A DNA stretch of 64,000 nucleotides from positions 1 to 64,000 of the forward strand of contig JAKCPI010001655.1 in the NCBI GenBank assembly GCA_023213315.1, written 5' to 3'. This document shows positions 21,603 to 32,425 of the stretch, in pieces. Every line of letters starts with the position of its first letter. Position 1 is the first letter of the stretch. The position numbers were made by a program, and so were the translations under genes. Source of the stretch: Euborellia annulipes (taxonomy: Eukaryota > Arthropoda > Insecta > Dermaptera > Anisolabididae). The notes under the pieces were generated by a model. It was not told the origin of the DNA and searched no databases. It saw only the letters and a list, made by a program, of their open reading frames with translations.

Positions 21603-22587
21603 GTGAGGAGCCTGAGATAAGACTCTAATCCCACGTTTTATTCTTATATTAATTTATGCATTGATTTATATTCGTTTACAAATAGAATAAAACTATAAAA
21701 TTAATTAATATATAATAGTTATAATTGGTTCAAGAGTTTAACCCTCAAGTGATATACAAAAAAATAAATTTATAATCAGTGGGAATAATAAAATGTAAGT
21801 TTCCAAATAAATTTGGTACCGGCTTTTATAAACGAAGTTAGAAAGCTTTTCCGCTTGTCTATGACGTATCATATACCCGAGGATCTTTTGAAGATAACTC
21901 CTATTCTCTTCCACCGATTGATATGAAATTTGGTCAAGCCCTGGACACAAACGTCTTATATTTGGTCTAGTGGAAGCTGAGAAAACCGGGATAATAATTT
22001 TTTTTACCGCTTCCTGATGGGCGATTAGGACCTCGTTTTAATACCATCTTGCGACTACTTAGGACTATATATTTGCCAAACCTCATCCAAATTCAATCAA
22101 TAGTTCCAGAGATATAAGCAAAAATACACGTCAAATTTTTATACATTTCTGGAGTCGTATACACTGAAACGTAAGGATCTGTTTAAAAAATATGATTATT
22201 CATTATAATAATACCCCTACTTTCCCTTTATGTTATATTAAATATAAAATATTGGCGGAAAAGTATGTCTTTATGTAGTCGAAAAATATCATAAGTTGGA
22301 AATATTAATAATTAAAAAAAAAAAAAAAAAAACGAAAATTTAATCAACAAATAACCTTGTAGACGATTTCAAAATTTAATAATAATTTATTGTAAATTGG
22401 AAATAATTTCGTGGATTACGATAATAATTGTGTATCGACCTTATAAATATTTTATATCAAAGAGAGATAATAGAAATAGGATTCAATGAGACTAAAAAAA
22501 AAAAAAAAATTTGTATTTGTAACGCAAAAGTCCTCTTTTAATTATATCTTTTTGAAAAAGATCCCCCTCTCTCTCCCCCTTTTTGTT
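21603..22587. other. Intronic AT-rich stretch
   Basis: If the IR model is right this is intron 1. No repeat terminus or exon was recognised. Long A-runs lie near 22315-22332 and 22493-22509. Confidence 0.35.
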
Positions 22588-22637
22588 TACTTTCTCTTAC
22601 CCTATATATGAAATATATATAGAGAGAAAGTATTGTT
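22588..22637 (+). repeat. Family A 5' hairpin alone
   Basis: TTTACTTTCTCTTACCCTAT and its inverted partner up to GAGAGAAAGTA, with no following family A body. Confidence 0.65.
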
Positions 22638-22681
22638 TTTACTTCCTCTCGAAATGACTAATTATTAGGTTGGATCTCTAA

Positions 22682-22848
22682 GAAAAATCTCACACTTTTT
22701 TCTGATTCACACTCACACTCACACGCACATTCACACAGTCTTTTCGGCAATTCAGGCCATTTAAGACTTTTCACGATAACCGTTATATATGATAATATTT
22801 ATTGGGGGTCCAGGCATTTCTATGTAAGCCATTTGGTATCCTATCCTA
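22682..22848 (-). mobile_element. tRNA-derived SINE (family S), 5'-truncated
   Basis: It has the tail and body (CACTCACACTCACACGCACA, TTTTCGGCAATTCAGGCCAT, GGGGGTCCAGGCATT) but lacks the tRNA-like head. Confidence 0.7.
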
Positions 22849-23021
22849 CCAGAATTTAAATCTTTTTCTTTTTAGATTAAAATTCATATAAATCAATAAT
22901 TTAGATGCCCTTTTAAAAAATATATCAGTAATATTTTGTGAAAATTGTTTGAAGTACACTTTGCTGATGTAATTCAGTTTTTTTTTTCAAGTTCACTTTC
23001 CGGCTCTTCCTTCCATAGAGC

Positions 23022-23297
23022 CAGGGCCGTGCCTAGGTTATTTAGCGCCCGGGGCAAGTTAGTCCTTTAGCGCCCTTTGTATATATTTTTTACATTGTCA
23101 CAATAATGTTTCCCGTCCGGAAAAATGTTAATATTTTACCTTTTTTTTAGAGACGCTAATTTTTTCCGTCCCCGGGACCGAAATTTTTTCCCTTTTGGCG
23201 CCCCCGGAACCAAAATTTTTTCCCGTCCGAAAAAATGTTTTACCTTTTTTTTTTAGAGACGCTAGGCCCCGGTCGCCCCCCCCTAAGCACGGCCCTG
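23022..23297. mobile_element. hAT-like MITE with perfect 8-bp target duplication
   Basis: Termini CAGGGCCGTGCCTAGG and CCTAAGCACGGCCCTG are inverted. CATAGAGC flanks both sides (23014-23021 and 23298-23305). The 276-bp interior has no coding capacity. Confidence 0.88.
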
Positions 23298-23499
23298 CAT
23301 AGAGCCAATGTTAAATCCCTATGGGGATTTGCATGTTAATTTCAATTCAAAAGGGGGTCCCCTTTGGAACTTTTTACACACTTTAAAAATCTTTTCCAAT
23401 AGGGGGCCTACTTATGAAATTTTGTATTTATTTAGGATTTTCTATTGTGAATAAAATATGGGATTAAAATTTTGAAAAATAACCATAATAGGTAAATAA

Positions 23500-23705
23500 A
23501 AGAATCGTAGCTAAAATTATTTCATTTATTGGGCCGCTAGGCTGACGTTTCGGTCTTGGTCAAGACCATCCTCAGAGCTTACGGGCTGAGGCTCTGAGGA
23601 TGGTCTTGGCCAAGACCGAACGGTCAGCCTTAGAAGCCCAATAAACGAAAACATTTTAGCTACGATTCTTATATTTATCTATTAACGATTATCCAGCTAT
23701 AAAAT
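23500..23705. mobile_element. Head-to-head hammerhead palindrome (Penelope/retrozyme-like)
   Basis: Inverted arms contain GACCAAGACCGAAACGTCAG (minus strand) and a decayed plus copy. The outer arms carry TTTCATTTATTGGGCC and, on the right, AAGCCCAATAAACGAAAAC, and AATCGTAGCTAAAAT. The same layout occurs at 29.7 and 33.0 kb. Confidence 0.65.
23541..23580 (-). ncRNA. Hammerhead-like motif H2
   Basis: The minus strand reads GCT-CTGAGGA, a perfect 6-bp stem II (GGTCTT/AAGACC with GACC loop), GAAAC, GTC, AGC. GCU pairs with AGC for stem I. The plus-strand partner at 23591-23632 has GAAC-G in place of GAAAC and is decayed. Confidence 0.65.
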
Positions 23706-23969
23706 CCACATCTTCTAAAATAACCAGAATTTATTTCAAGCAGTCAACATTTAAAATACACAGAGCCTATGGAAATTGTGAATCAATTGGCTTTTTTTAC
23801 TTATGAATGCAAGTGGTCAAGTTTGAATGAATTCATTCTAATCGAGACATTTGCTTCAACAACACCTTGTAATGAATGAAAGCATACTTGCTACTTAAAA
23901 TTACACATTGTAATAAAAATGTTTAAATCACAACAAATGACATCGTTTTGTTATAATTGACACCTGCTC

Positions 23970-24010
23970 AGTCCTGAGGAAGGGGGCGATTAGCACCCGA
24001 AACGTCGACG
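23970..24010 (+). ncRNA. Hammerhead-like motif H5
   Basis: CTGAGGA, then a stem II of GGGGGC/GCACCC around a GATTA loop, GAAAC and GTC. Stem I can form between CUGCUC-a-GUC upstream and GAC-GAGUAG downstream (nine pairs with one bulge). TGGCTGCCTACCC follows near 24050, as at other motifs. Confidence 0.65.
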
Positions 24011-24336
24011 AGTAGAATGAGATAAAATTTCGTGTTTTATTTCTAATCCTGGCTGCCTACCCATCACCAATACCAAAATAAATTTGTATTATCCTGACTA
24101 TTCGTTTGTCGATTCAAATGAATTGATTCGTAATCAGCTCGCAGAGGGCGGGCGGTGAGAGTTCATTATAATGGAATGTTCGTTTAAATAGATTTTAACT
24201 TTTTAAATGGTGGCCAAGATTCGAGATGAATGTAATGATAACTCTTTATTCATCAAATAAAAAATCGAAGGGAGGCGAACGGTCGATGCGGTGGCAGTGG
24301 CTGTCGTTTTACTACCCAGTTGTCGTGCGGCCGTAG

Positions 24337-24530
24337 CAACAACATGCTGCGCATTGTACAACTCTGCTCCTGGTTGCTTGCCAAATCCATCATCGTCGTT
24401 GTTGCTGTTAGTGTCAAAGCCGTCACTTCGCTTACCAATGCCGAGCGAGTCGCCATTGGACTCGCTGAACTTGCTAAAAGCGATTATATCTCCGTTGGAT
24501 GTGTGGGATTGCTTCTTGATCCCCATATGG
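24337..24530 (+). CDS. Putative IR coding exon 2
   Basis: A GC-rich island here has an open plus frame that starts in phase 2 after CCGTAG and ends in phase 1 at CATATGG|GTATGA. These phases match the exon before (21602) and after (32426). It would encode about 65 residues, including CSWLLAKSIIVVVAVSV, then NAERVAIGLAELAKSDYI and GLLLDPHMG. No IR-specific motif is recognisable, which is usual for the variable N-terminal region of these receptors. The other plus frame and the minus frame are also open over this island, so strand and frame are inferred from splice phase only. The acceptor's pyrimidine tract is weak. Confidence 0.4.
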
Positions 24531-24754
24531 GTATGATAGATTTATGTGTGCTTTTAAAAGGTGCATTTTAAGAAATGATCGGCGGATAGCCTACAAAACG
24601 TCGAAAAAATTTGTTCTTTTTCTTTTATGTTGCAATATTTCTGAACTAGCCCATTTATTCGTCATTAATCCCTACAAATTATTATTTTTTCTTTATCAAA
24701 AGTTTATTTTTTGGATTGGGAAAATATTCAAAGAGATCTCATAAGTTTTTTTTC

Positions 24755-24850
24755 TGACTGGTGAAAGAGCAACAGCCACCAAGATCGTTGCTGTTAAGCG
24801 GAATTTTGGGGGGATGGGAGGAATCAGCATGCGGAACGTCCCCTGATTGA
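24755..24850 (-). mobile_element. SINE-C fragment
   Basis: On the minus strand GGGACGTTCCGCATGCTGAT and GATCTTGGTGGCTGTTGCTC match the family at 26605-26775 and 53404-53585. Confidence 0.55.
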
Positions 24851-25205
24851 TCATAAATAGATATACAGTGTAACTAAATGACCTCAACAGCCGTGAGGGA
24901 AATGAAAAATTATTTTTTTATTACAATCGGAAATAGTCGCTGGATCATATGCATAAGGAGAGGACCCGAAAATAAAAACCAGCATTCGATCAACTCCTCT
25001 CACTTCATCTTTATTTCGTAGATATTTTTTTTTTATTAGATGCATTTAAGACTAGTTTAATAATTTCAATTCGCAATTAAATTCCAAATATTTTGTCACT
25101 CTCTTTTATTTTTGAACTATTCAGAGAGAATGCTCTCTCTATTACGATGTGGTATAAAAAAAAATTATTACCTTAAAACTTCATAGCAGCAATCTGGTGA
25201 ATTCG
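24851..25205. other. Intronic AT-rich stretch
   Basis: Nothing recognised. Confidence 0.3.
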
Positions 25206-25213
25206 GTTGGGAC

Positions 25214-25474
25214 CAAGGGCGGATACAAGGGGGGGGGTAAAGGGGTAATTACCCCTCCGAGATTTGAAAAAAATACCTTTAAAAAAAATTTATTTTTAAT
25301 GTAAAATTTTTAATAATTAATACTTAAAAATTTGATTTGTATTTACATTCTGGCAAAAAAGTACGGAATGCGCCCTTAAAGGTTACCAAAATTAAGAAAA
25401 AATTGTGGGCTGTGCGACCAGTCACATCAGATTACCCCCTCCCCCTCCGAAAAACACCTCTGGATCCGTCCTTG
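25214..25474. mobile_element. hAT-like MITE with perfect 8-bp target duplication
   Basis: The termini CAAGGGCGGATACAAGG and (inverted) CAAGGACGGATCCAGAGG are flanked by GTTGGGAC on both sides (25206-25213, 25475-25482). A second copy lies at 49746-50000. Inside is a piece of the family A end (TGTGCGACCAGTCACATCAG), so the MITE lineage acquired family A sequence before spreading. Confidence 0.88.
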
Positions 25475-25482
25475 GTTGGGAC

Positions 25483-26604
25483 AACCCAGAATTCTCACTA
25501 TACAAAATTTCTTGACACTCGTATAATGTAGGAGACGAAGATCTTTTAATTTAAAAATAAATACTATCAGGGTGTATTTACCTTTACCCCCCTTAACTAA
25601 ACTTTATTTTTTTAACCATTTGTTTTTAAATATCAATATTGATAACCTGAAAGCCAAGGAGAGTGGGTTCGGGTCCCCTAGGAAGTCCGATGAATATTTA
25701 TTTAAATCTTTTGGATATCAATTGATGTATAATTTTTATATAAATGTGCCTGAATAATATAATGTATCATTTGAAAAGTCCATAGGGCCTAAAGATGCCG
25801 AAAGGGACTCAAAAAAAAAATTACACTTTCTTGTGGGGTTTCATATAACACGCCAACTTTTTTCGGGAAGAGTATTTTTTAAATTGTACAAAATTGGAGT
25901 GATTGATTATTATTATTTTTTTAATAGATTTCTTGATGTCTCGAAAGAGCATGTTTAGCTATTAACTAAATTAAATATTCTGGGAAATTTTTTAACGCAG
26001 CATTGGTAGGTGTGACTCACACATTGTGTGTCTAATTTCATTAAGATCCACCATTTGTTCATTCGAATTTGGTTATGTGAGAATCAGAATTTTTTGTTTA
26101 TTTCAATTTCTTTAATTATTTTTCTAATTTTTATTTGATTGAGATATCATCTCCCTAAATATCATGTACTTAGCTTAAAAAAATACAAATAAAATTGATC
26201 GCTTTTATTGTATAATGTGATAGGTCTCTTGAAGGCCGAGCCTTAAGTAAATAGAAAGAAAAATTTTCTTATCCGATAATTATAATTTAATTTTTGATAA
26301 TCTAACTGTTATTTATTTAGTTTTTGTTTTAATTACGGGGGAATTGATATTTTATAACATATTAACTAGAGACAATGGGATAAGTGGAAGTCTCTTTTCT
26401 TAATAATATTTATATTAAATAATAACCTAAAAAAGATGAAGAAAAATGAAATGAACAGCCCAAATCTGCTCGTTGCCATAAAAGAAATATTGTCTGGAAT
26501 TTCAGAATATTAAACTTAGAATCGCTAATATAAACATGTCTTTCAGAGTAGTCAAAAACTAAATAACTGAAGATAGTTACGATAGGAACTTTATATTTTT
26601 AAAC
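25483..26604. other. Intronic stretch, nothing recognised
   Basis: AT-rich. A short family S-like motif (AGTCCGATGAATATTTATTT...TTTTGGATATCAAT) appears near 25685-25720, and no exon was found. Confidence 0.35.
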
Positions 26605-26775
26605 CCTTTTCGGTTACTGAGGCCTTTAGCCATTACAATGCATTATATCGATGGCTACCGGGGACGTTCCCCACGCTGATTGCTCGGGGTCACCGATTCC
26701 CAGCTTTTTGCAACAGCACGACTGCTGCCCTACTCCGTTGACAGGTTCCCCGGCCGATACTAACTTAAACAATCC
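26605..26775 (+). mobile_element. SINE-C copy
   Basis: CCTTTTCGGTTACTGAGGCC, then GATGGCTACCGGGGACGTTC, CCCACGCTGATTGCTCGGGG and CTACTCCGTTGACAGG. The same order recurs at 37668-37890 and 53404-53585. Chance open frames across it are not genes. Confidence 0.65.
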
Positions 26776-27399
26776 ATTTCCTTCATTTTTGTCACTCGCA
26801 CTGTTTACTGTAGTATTTATACAAATCCTATGCATCTCTTCATCAAGGACAGACCCTGACCCTTTTCAAATATCCCTAACTAAATAATAATTTAGAAGAT
26901 AATCAGATATCAGAGTAAATATAAATAATTTCAGAACGAAAGTATATTTTTTAAGAATTCTCTAAGTAAATAATACAATAATTATGATTAGAGAAAAAAT
27001 TAGTATGAAATTAGTTTTGTTTGAATTATTCTCAATTATTATTATCATGTTTTGAATATTGAAATTATCATTATAATCTACTGTAAAAAAAATTGAAATT
27101 AAAAATGATAATTTCTATTTATTAAATTTTGTAATTTTATAAGTTAGACTTGGAAAGATAAGGAGAATTAGAAATAAATAAAAAAGAGGGTGAAATTGAG
27201 AGTTAAGGTCAGGGCCATCGAGAAGAAGGGTGGGGAGGGGAAGCAAAAGGGATGGCGAAGAATGAGTTAAGTGCTGTGCTGGGTGTAGGTGTCTAGAAGC
27301 GATAATATGAATTGGAAATATATTCCAATTGCCATTATATAAACACACCTTTTACATGTAGCTATCTAAGAAGTTCAATTTTATTCAAAATAATGAAAG
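26776..27399. other. Intronic stretch, nothing recognised
   Basis: AT-rich, with a purine-rich tract near 27200-27260. Confidence 0.3.
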
Positions 27400-27704
27400 A
27401 TCCCGAGTCGAAATCGAACGCCTGGTTTGAGTCTACAAAACCTCAGAATCTAATTGTTGTCTAAGTAGACTTAACAGAATCAAACTAGGATTTGAAAGCA
27501 TGGTTTCTATGGAAATTTGATAGTCTGGTTTTGGTTCTAACAAGTCTACTTATGTCCCTTTTTGACAAGTTTAGACTCAGACCAGGTATTCGAAATACTA
27601 GTTTAAGTCTACCAGATCTACTAATACGACCAGCAGTACTGAATGCTGGAATCCTAGTTTAGGCCTATAAATTCTCATTTAAAATTTGTTTATATACATA
27701 TATA

Positions 27705-27965
27705 CAGAGTGACAAAAAAGTTCTGATAATTTTGTTAGATTAGCAATGGGGTATGCTTGTTTTTTGGCAATGAGAAAAATAACTTTTAGAGTGTTTTCTT
27801 CAAATATTTCGAAGACATTTAATAGCACTTCACCGCTGATGAAGAAGTCCTATTAAATGCCATCGAAATATTTGAAGAAAACACTCTAAAAGTTATTTTT
27901 CTCAATGCCAAAAAACAAGCATACCTCTTTGCTAATTTATACAACTTGGCACTCCACATTCGAAA
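27705..27965. repeat. Palindrome with hammerhead-like centre (H11)
   Basis: Arms of about 70 bp (CTTCAAATATTTCGAAGACA; TTTTTTGGCAATGAGAAAAA) flank a centre near 27835. At 27833-27876 the plus strand has CTGATGA, an imperfect stem II, GAAAT and ATT, the same stem III variant as at 47.35 kb. Confidence 0.6.
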
Positions 27966-27967
27966 TT

Positions 27968-28075
27968 TTTTACTTTCTCTTACATCTATATATGTTAATA
28001 TATATAGAGAGAAAGTATTGTATTCATGTCAAAAATTCGATGTCGAGATTTTGATGGATCTTCACGTTTTGCTCT
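27968..28075 (+). repeat. Family A 5' fragment A13
   Basis: A 5' hairpin (TTACTTTCTCTTACATCTAT) and about 60 bp of body, broken after GATGGATCTTCACGTTTTG. Confidence 0.75.
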
Positions 28076-28894
28076 TCATTTCGCTACAATTAAATTCTTA
28101 AATAAAAGGAAAATCAAATTAATCTTTAAATAAAATAATATTTTTTGTTTAAATATCAATTTTCTTTAATTTGAGAATAAGATAACATATCTTTAAAAAA
28201 TTTTAAAAATTCCAATTGCTCTTCGTGTCGATTTCAATATTTCTGGAGATTCATTACTGAAATTGTTTTAAAGAAAATATGGATGTAAAAATAAGTTTCC
28301 ATCTCTAAAATAAATCACATTAATTTTTATCTTGACTGTATATGTAGGCCTATACCATCAGCTATCACATGTGGAAAAATATTATATTTTTCTTTTCAGT
28401 AAGAACTTCTTTTAGTTCTCTGGAAATGTGAAAAATATATAAATTAATTTTATAAATTTATAATCTTTTTTAATTTGTCTTCTTACCTTTCAAAATGACA
28501 TGAATGGCCAATGTTCCTTGTATTCATTTATTAATATTAAAATTAAAGTGGCTTCTTCAGGCCAATGTGTTTTTACAACTAAAATTTATAATGAATATAA
28601 TTGAAAAAATTAAATAGAATATAAGATTACATATATATAAAAAAAAAATAAAAATAAAAATAACAGCTAACCTTATCATTTTGTTTTGGCTTGTTTTTAT
28701 AACGTTGACCCTTAAATAAATAAAAATAATTAATAATAATAAAGAAAATTAATGAAAAAAATGAAAATAAAACAACTTAAAACTTACTTCTTTTTTATCG
28801 ATAATAAATCCAAATATCCAAGGAATGAAAGAAAATGAAAGGTGGTCATCTACTAAAGCTTTGGCGCTGAGATCGCACTGTTTTTAATTTTTAC
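28076..28894. other. Intronic AT-rich stretch
   Basis: Nothing recognised. Confidence 0.3.
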
Positions 28895-29263
28895 CCGAGG
28901 AGGATTAGAAGGTTCAAACCAGTACTTCCCGAGTCAAAATCGAACGCCTGGCTTGAACCTTGCAGTCTTCAATTGAGGACTAAAAGGTTCAAGCCAGGCG
29001 TTCAAGTACTGGTTTGAACCTTCTAATTCTCCTGGCAGGTTTAGTAGGCTTTAACCAAATTTTAATCCTATCAAATAACAAAGGAATTGAGGACTAAAAG
29101 GTTCAAACCAGGCGTTCAAGTACTGGTTTGAAACTTCTAATTCTCCTGGTAGAATCAGTAGGCTTTCACAAAATTGTAAATAAATAACATCCCATTAAAT
29201 AACAAGGGAATTCAGGACTAAAAGGTTCAAACCAGGCGTTCGATTTCGACTCGGGATACCTAT
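28895..29263. repeat. Minisatellite, about 115-120-bp units, three copies
   Basis: GGACTAAAAGGTTCAA starts near 28977, 29093 and 29215, each followed by CCAGGCGTTCAAGTACTGG or a variant. The adjacent copies also contain short internal inversions. Confidence 0.75.
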
Positions 29264-29399
29264 GTGAAATTGCAAAATTAAATAGGGAATTAAAATAATC
29301 GCTAAATCATAAAATTTTTCAATTTTTACAAATAATTTTTTTAACAATTTTGGTTGAGAGTGAAGGGTATTTCATACAATTGAGTTTCAAGAGTGTTAA

Positions 29400-29640
29400 A
29401 TTCCTAAATAAGAAATTATATATAATATTTAAGATATTATACATATCGCGTACGTGAGCCGCGAAAATTATACAATTAAATATTTACTAAATTCATATAT
29501 CCGAAAAAATAAGGGTGTGCCGCCGGGGAGTCGAACCACGGATCCACCGATTTGCGCTCAGTGTGTCCTCCGCGGCGGCACACCCGGATTTTTCTCGGAT
29601 ATATGAATTTAGTAAATATTTAATTGTGATAAATTCCTTT
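29400..29640. repeat. Palindrome with tRNA-like B-box core
   Basis: Arms ATTAAATATTTACTAAATTC and its inverse enclose GGGGAGTCGAACCACGGATC. The reverse complement gives GTGGTTCGACTCC, close to an RNA polymerase III B box. A sister copy in opposite orientation lies at 41216-41480 and shares the outer TATCGCG and GCCGCGAAA words. Confidence 0.6.
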
Positions 29641-29664
29641 AATAAATGTTACAAATGTGGATTT

Positions 29665-29990
29665 TATAGCTGGATTATCGTTAATAGGCAAAAAAGAATA
29701 GCAGCTAAAATTATTTCATTTATTGACCCGCTAGGCTGACGTTTCGGTCTTGATCAAGACCATCTTCAGAGCTATAACAACATAGAGTATATTTTTTTTT
29801 TATATATTATTTGTGAAATTTTGCAAATTATATAATATAATATAATGTATAAATAATAATAATAATATATAAAAAAAATATACTCTATGTTGTTATAGCT
29901 CTAAAGATGGTCTTGATCAAGACCGAAATGTCAGCCTAACGGGTCAATAAATGAAATAATTTTAGTTGCTATTCTTTTATTTGCCTATTT
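29665..29990. mobile_element. Head-to-head hammerhead palindrome
   Basis: Inverted arms: AGAATAGCAGCTAAAATTAT, TTTCATTTATTGACCCGCTA and the hammerhead unit on the left. The same units appear inverted on the right, around an AT-rich centre (ACTCTATGTTGTTATAGCTC). Same class as at 23.6 and 33.2 kb. Confidence 0.65.
29733..29773 (-). ncRNA. Hammerhead-like motif H3
   Basis: Minus strand: GCT-CTGAAGA, stem II GGTCTT-GATC-AAGACC, GAAAC, GTC, AGC. The core is intact. The plus partner at 29897-29938 has CTAAAGA and GAAAT-GTC and is decayed. Confidence 0.68.
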
Positions 29991-31430
29991 CCTTTAATAA
30001 AGAAAAGAAAAATGTTCCTGGCGCCTCTGGGTTATCTCTTTCCTTGATAAATAGGATTATTTTTGGGAATTAATAAAATACTAGGGGGAGGGGGTAAACA
30101 CAATTTAATTACACGCAGGCCTATTTAATCTAACCTATTTAATGAGTAACTATTTACAAATTCATTCACGCTATCACCCCCTCTTTGCCTCTCTTAATTT
30201 TTAGAAGAGAAATTGTTTTTAATAATTTCAGAATCGATAAAAAAATTCCCAAATAATTAACGATAATTTATACAATATAAAACAAAAATGTTTTATTAAT
30301 GGTTCCTAATTTGATGTTTTATTTGGGTTAACTTTTAGGCCTAATTCGGGGAGGAAAATAAAATATTAGGATAAGATCTCTGATGAAATGGATTTGGGGG
30401 TAGCTTTTAATGTAAGCAGTAGCGTTACTTCCCCTGCTTTACTGTTTGGGTATAGACTAACAACTAAATTTGAGTGAAACTTTCCAAAATAGTAAATGTT
30501 ATTATGCACGCTGCTTCCAAAATAAACCTCTCAATAATTAATTCATAAACACGAGAGATTTTTCGTAAGTGGAATGTCAAAGTCGCCAAGAAGTAAATAT
30601 TATTATATAAATTAGAATATTTTTTAAGATTTATTATTTTATATCGGGTAAATGTCCTTACTATCCATTTGGATGAATATTCTTCTAAACGAATATAACT
30701 AGAGAATAAAGTTCGCCATTTGATCAAGAATCATTGACACAGCGACCACCAAATCTCATCTATTAAAAAAAATCGAATCTCGCTGAAATTTTGAAAAAAT
30801 TATGTTTAGCCAACAACTTCTTGGTTTGCTTTATCTCCAAATTAGCGAGTCTCATTTTCCCGATGAGATTAGAGAATTTTTTTCCTGAATGGGGGGAGGG
30901 GAGTGGGGGGGGCATAAAGAATTTTTTTTTTTTTTAATCAAAATTTATTGGATTTGAAACTACCTACCTAATTTAAATAAAAATAATTTCATTTATGGGA
31001 TCTCTAAGCTGATTTGGGCACAAATTAAAATGTCTGAGAAAAAAATTTTGTGTTGCCTAAATTTGTTTTGATTACCAGGTAGATTACTCACCCTAAAGAC
31101 ATTTAATTTGTGTCCAACTATCTGAAAATATTTCATCATCCCTGAAAAATAAGCTTTTGAGAGCAAAAAATTTTCTTAAATTGTAGTGAACCCTTTTTGA
31201 ATAATAAGGAAGGATCTTTTTTTTTTCGATTTGATTTAAAAAAATTTAAGAATAAAGAAAGCAAGTCGTATAATGAAGGGATAGGGATATCAGCCAAATT
31301 GGAATGCCCTCGGTCAATAAAACTCCCAGAATGAGACGTTTCATTTATTGGGCTACAAAATTGTATAAGAGTTGAATGCACATGTTTATTTATTATAACA
31401 ACTTTTTAAATTGAATAGGCTGGTTTTTTA
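29991..31430. other. Intronic stretch, nothing recognised
   Basis: AT-rich, with a G-rich tract near 30885-30915. Near 31310-31345 an inverted GAAACGTCTC word resembles the tail of a hammerhead unit but lacks the CUGANGA box. Confidence 0.35.
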
Positions 31431-31520
31431 CTTACAACTAGTCGCTCCACCCCCCTGAACCCTACTCAGCTGGTTCGGGCCCGCCTGCACCGGACCCTCG
31501 CCTTAATCAAGTGCCGCAAT
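31431..31520. repeat. Short GC-rich repeat
   Basis: TCGGGCCCGCCTGCACCGGA with CCCTCGCC is similar to 37560-37625 (CAGGCCCGACTGTGGCGGAC, CCCTCGTC). The nature of the repeat is unknown. Confidence 0.4.
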
Positions 31521-31606
31521 TTTTCAGTGAACTTCTTTCAGGCAATTTATAATAAAAATACATACCTTATATTAAAAATTAACACTCTCTTAACTTAAAA
31601 AAAAAT

Positions 31607-32025
31607 TCTATATATAGAATGGCGGAGTGTCCGTCTGCATGTCCTTATACCCCCTATCACTCCAAGGAAAAAAAATAAAAATTTTATTATTTTTCATTTG
31701 AAATTTATTTTAATTAATTGGCTTTAATTTTCCTAGACAAAACTCAATACTTTACTTTGGAATTGCTAAAATTTCTAAAATTTTTTGTGCTTCCTCTTTT
31801 AAAAATTTTGGGTCCAGAGTATTTTTCCTAGACTCTCCATAACTCCAGGACGTTATGTTCTCTGATAGCGCTGTAAACAGATTTTCGCGAAACCGAAACG
31901 AATATTGGGTCGGTTCCTAGTTTATAAGGCTGCAAAATTTCAATGGGAAGTTGGTCAAGCCGAGGGTGACGGACAGACGGACAGACAGACAGACAGACGG
32001 ACACTCCGCTATTATATATATACTG
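31607..32025. mobile_element. MITE with GGCGGAGTGTCCGTCTG termini
   Basis: The left end ATAGAATGGCGGAGTGTCCG and the right end (inverted) ATAGCGGAGTGTCCGTCTG bracket about 400 bp with a (GACA)n tract beside the right terminus. A partial copy lies at 38200-38467. Confidence 0.65.
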
Positions 32026-32425
32026 TATATATATAAAGAAAGATTACACACATATTGTAAAACACACGTGTTATTGAACGAGGATTTGTCAATAATAAAA
32101 TTTATTTGCTTCATTTGTATCTTCATCCCTTGATTATAATCACATCACAGTCACAACTACAAGAAACAAATTTTGTTTTATTGTATCACTACGTCTTTGA
32201 TTAGATATTTTTGCCTGTCCTGAATAAATGCGCCTCCAGGGTTCAAACCCTTAACAGTAAAACTAAAATTGCTTTATTCTCCTTGAATTGCTTCTCTTCA
32301 TATTAATTCAAAATCTACAGGAAAAAAAACTTTTGGTAAAATCACACCATTTTTTCGAACCCACTTTGGTTCTTGACATCTTATTGTTAGTTAGGGGAAG
32401 GATTATAATTTTTTTTTATTTTTAG

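Larger units (their letters stand above)
22850..23760 (+). repeat. Family A long-variant fragment, split twice
   Basis: Long-variant blocks occur in order (TTAAATCTTTTTCTTTTTAG, GATGTAATTCAG, GGGGGTCCCCTTTGG, AGCAGTCAACATTTAAAAT). They are interrupted by a hAT MITE at 23022-23297 and a hammerhead-containing palindrome at about 23500-23705. Confidence 0.6.
27400..29263. mobile_element. Composite region bounded by an inverted GTCGAAATCGAACGCCTGG word
   Basis: CCCGAGTCGAAATCGAACGC near 27400 recurs inverted at 29230-29262, and an internal direct copy occurs near 28928. Between them lie a palindrome, a family A fragment and a minisatellite. The inverted ends could mark one 1.86-kb element or two repeats that happen to face each other. 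Confidence 0.45.

Noticed and set aside
24203..24526. Minus-strand 107-codon frame, Asn/Asp-rich
   Set aside because: It is a plausible-looking frame, but there are no splice or family signals. The plus strand fits the IR splice phases, so I left the minus frame out.
29519..29584. A functional tRNA gene
   Set aside because: A B-box-like word and complementary ends exist, but no cloverleaf with D and anticodon arms can be formed.
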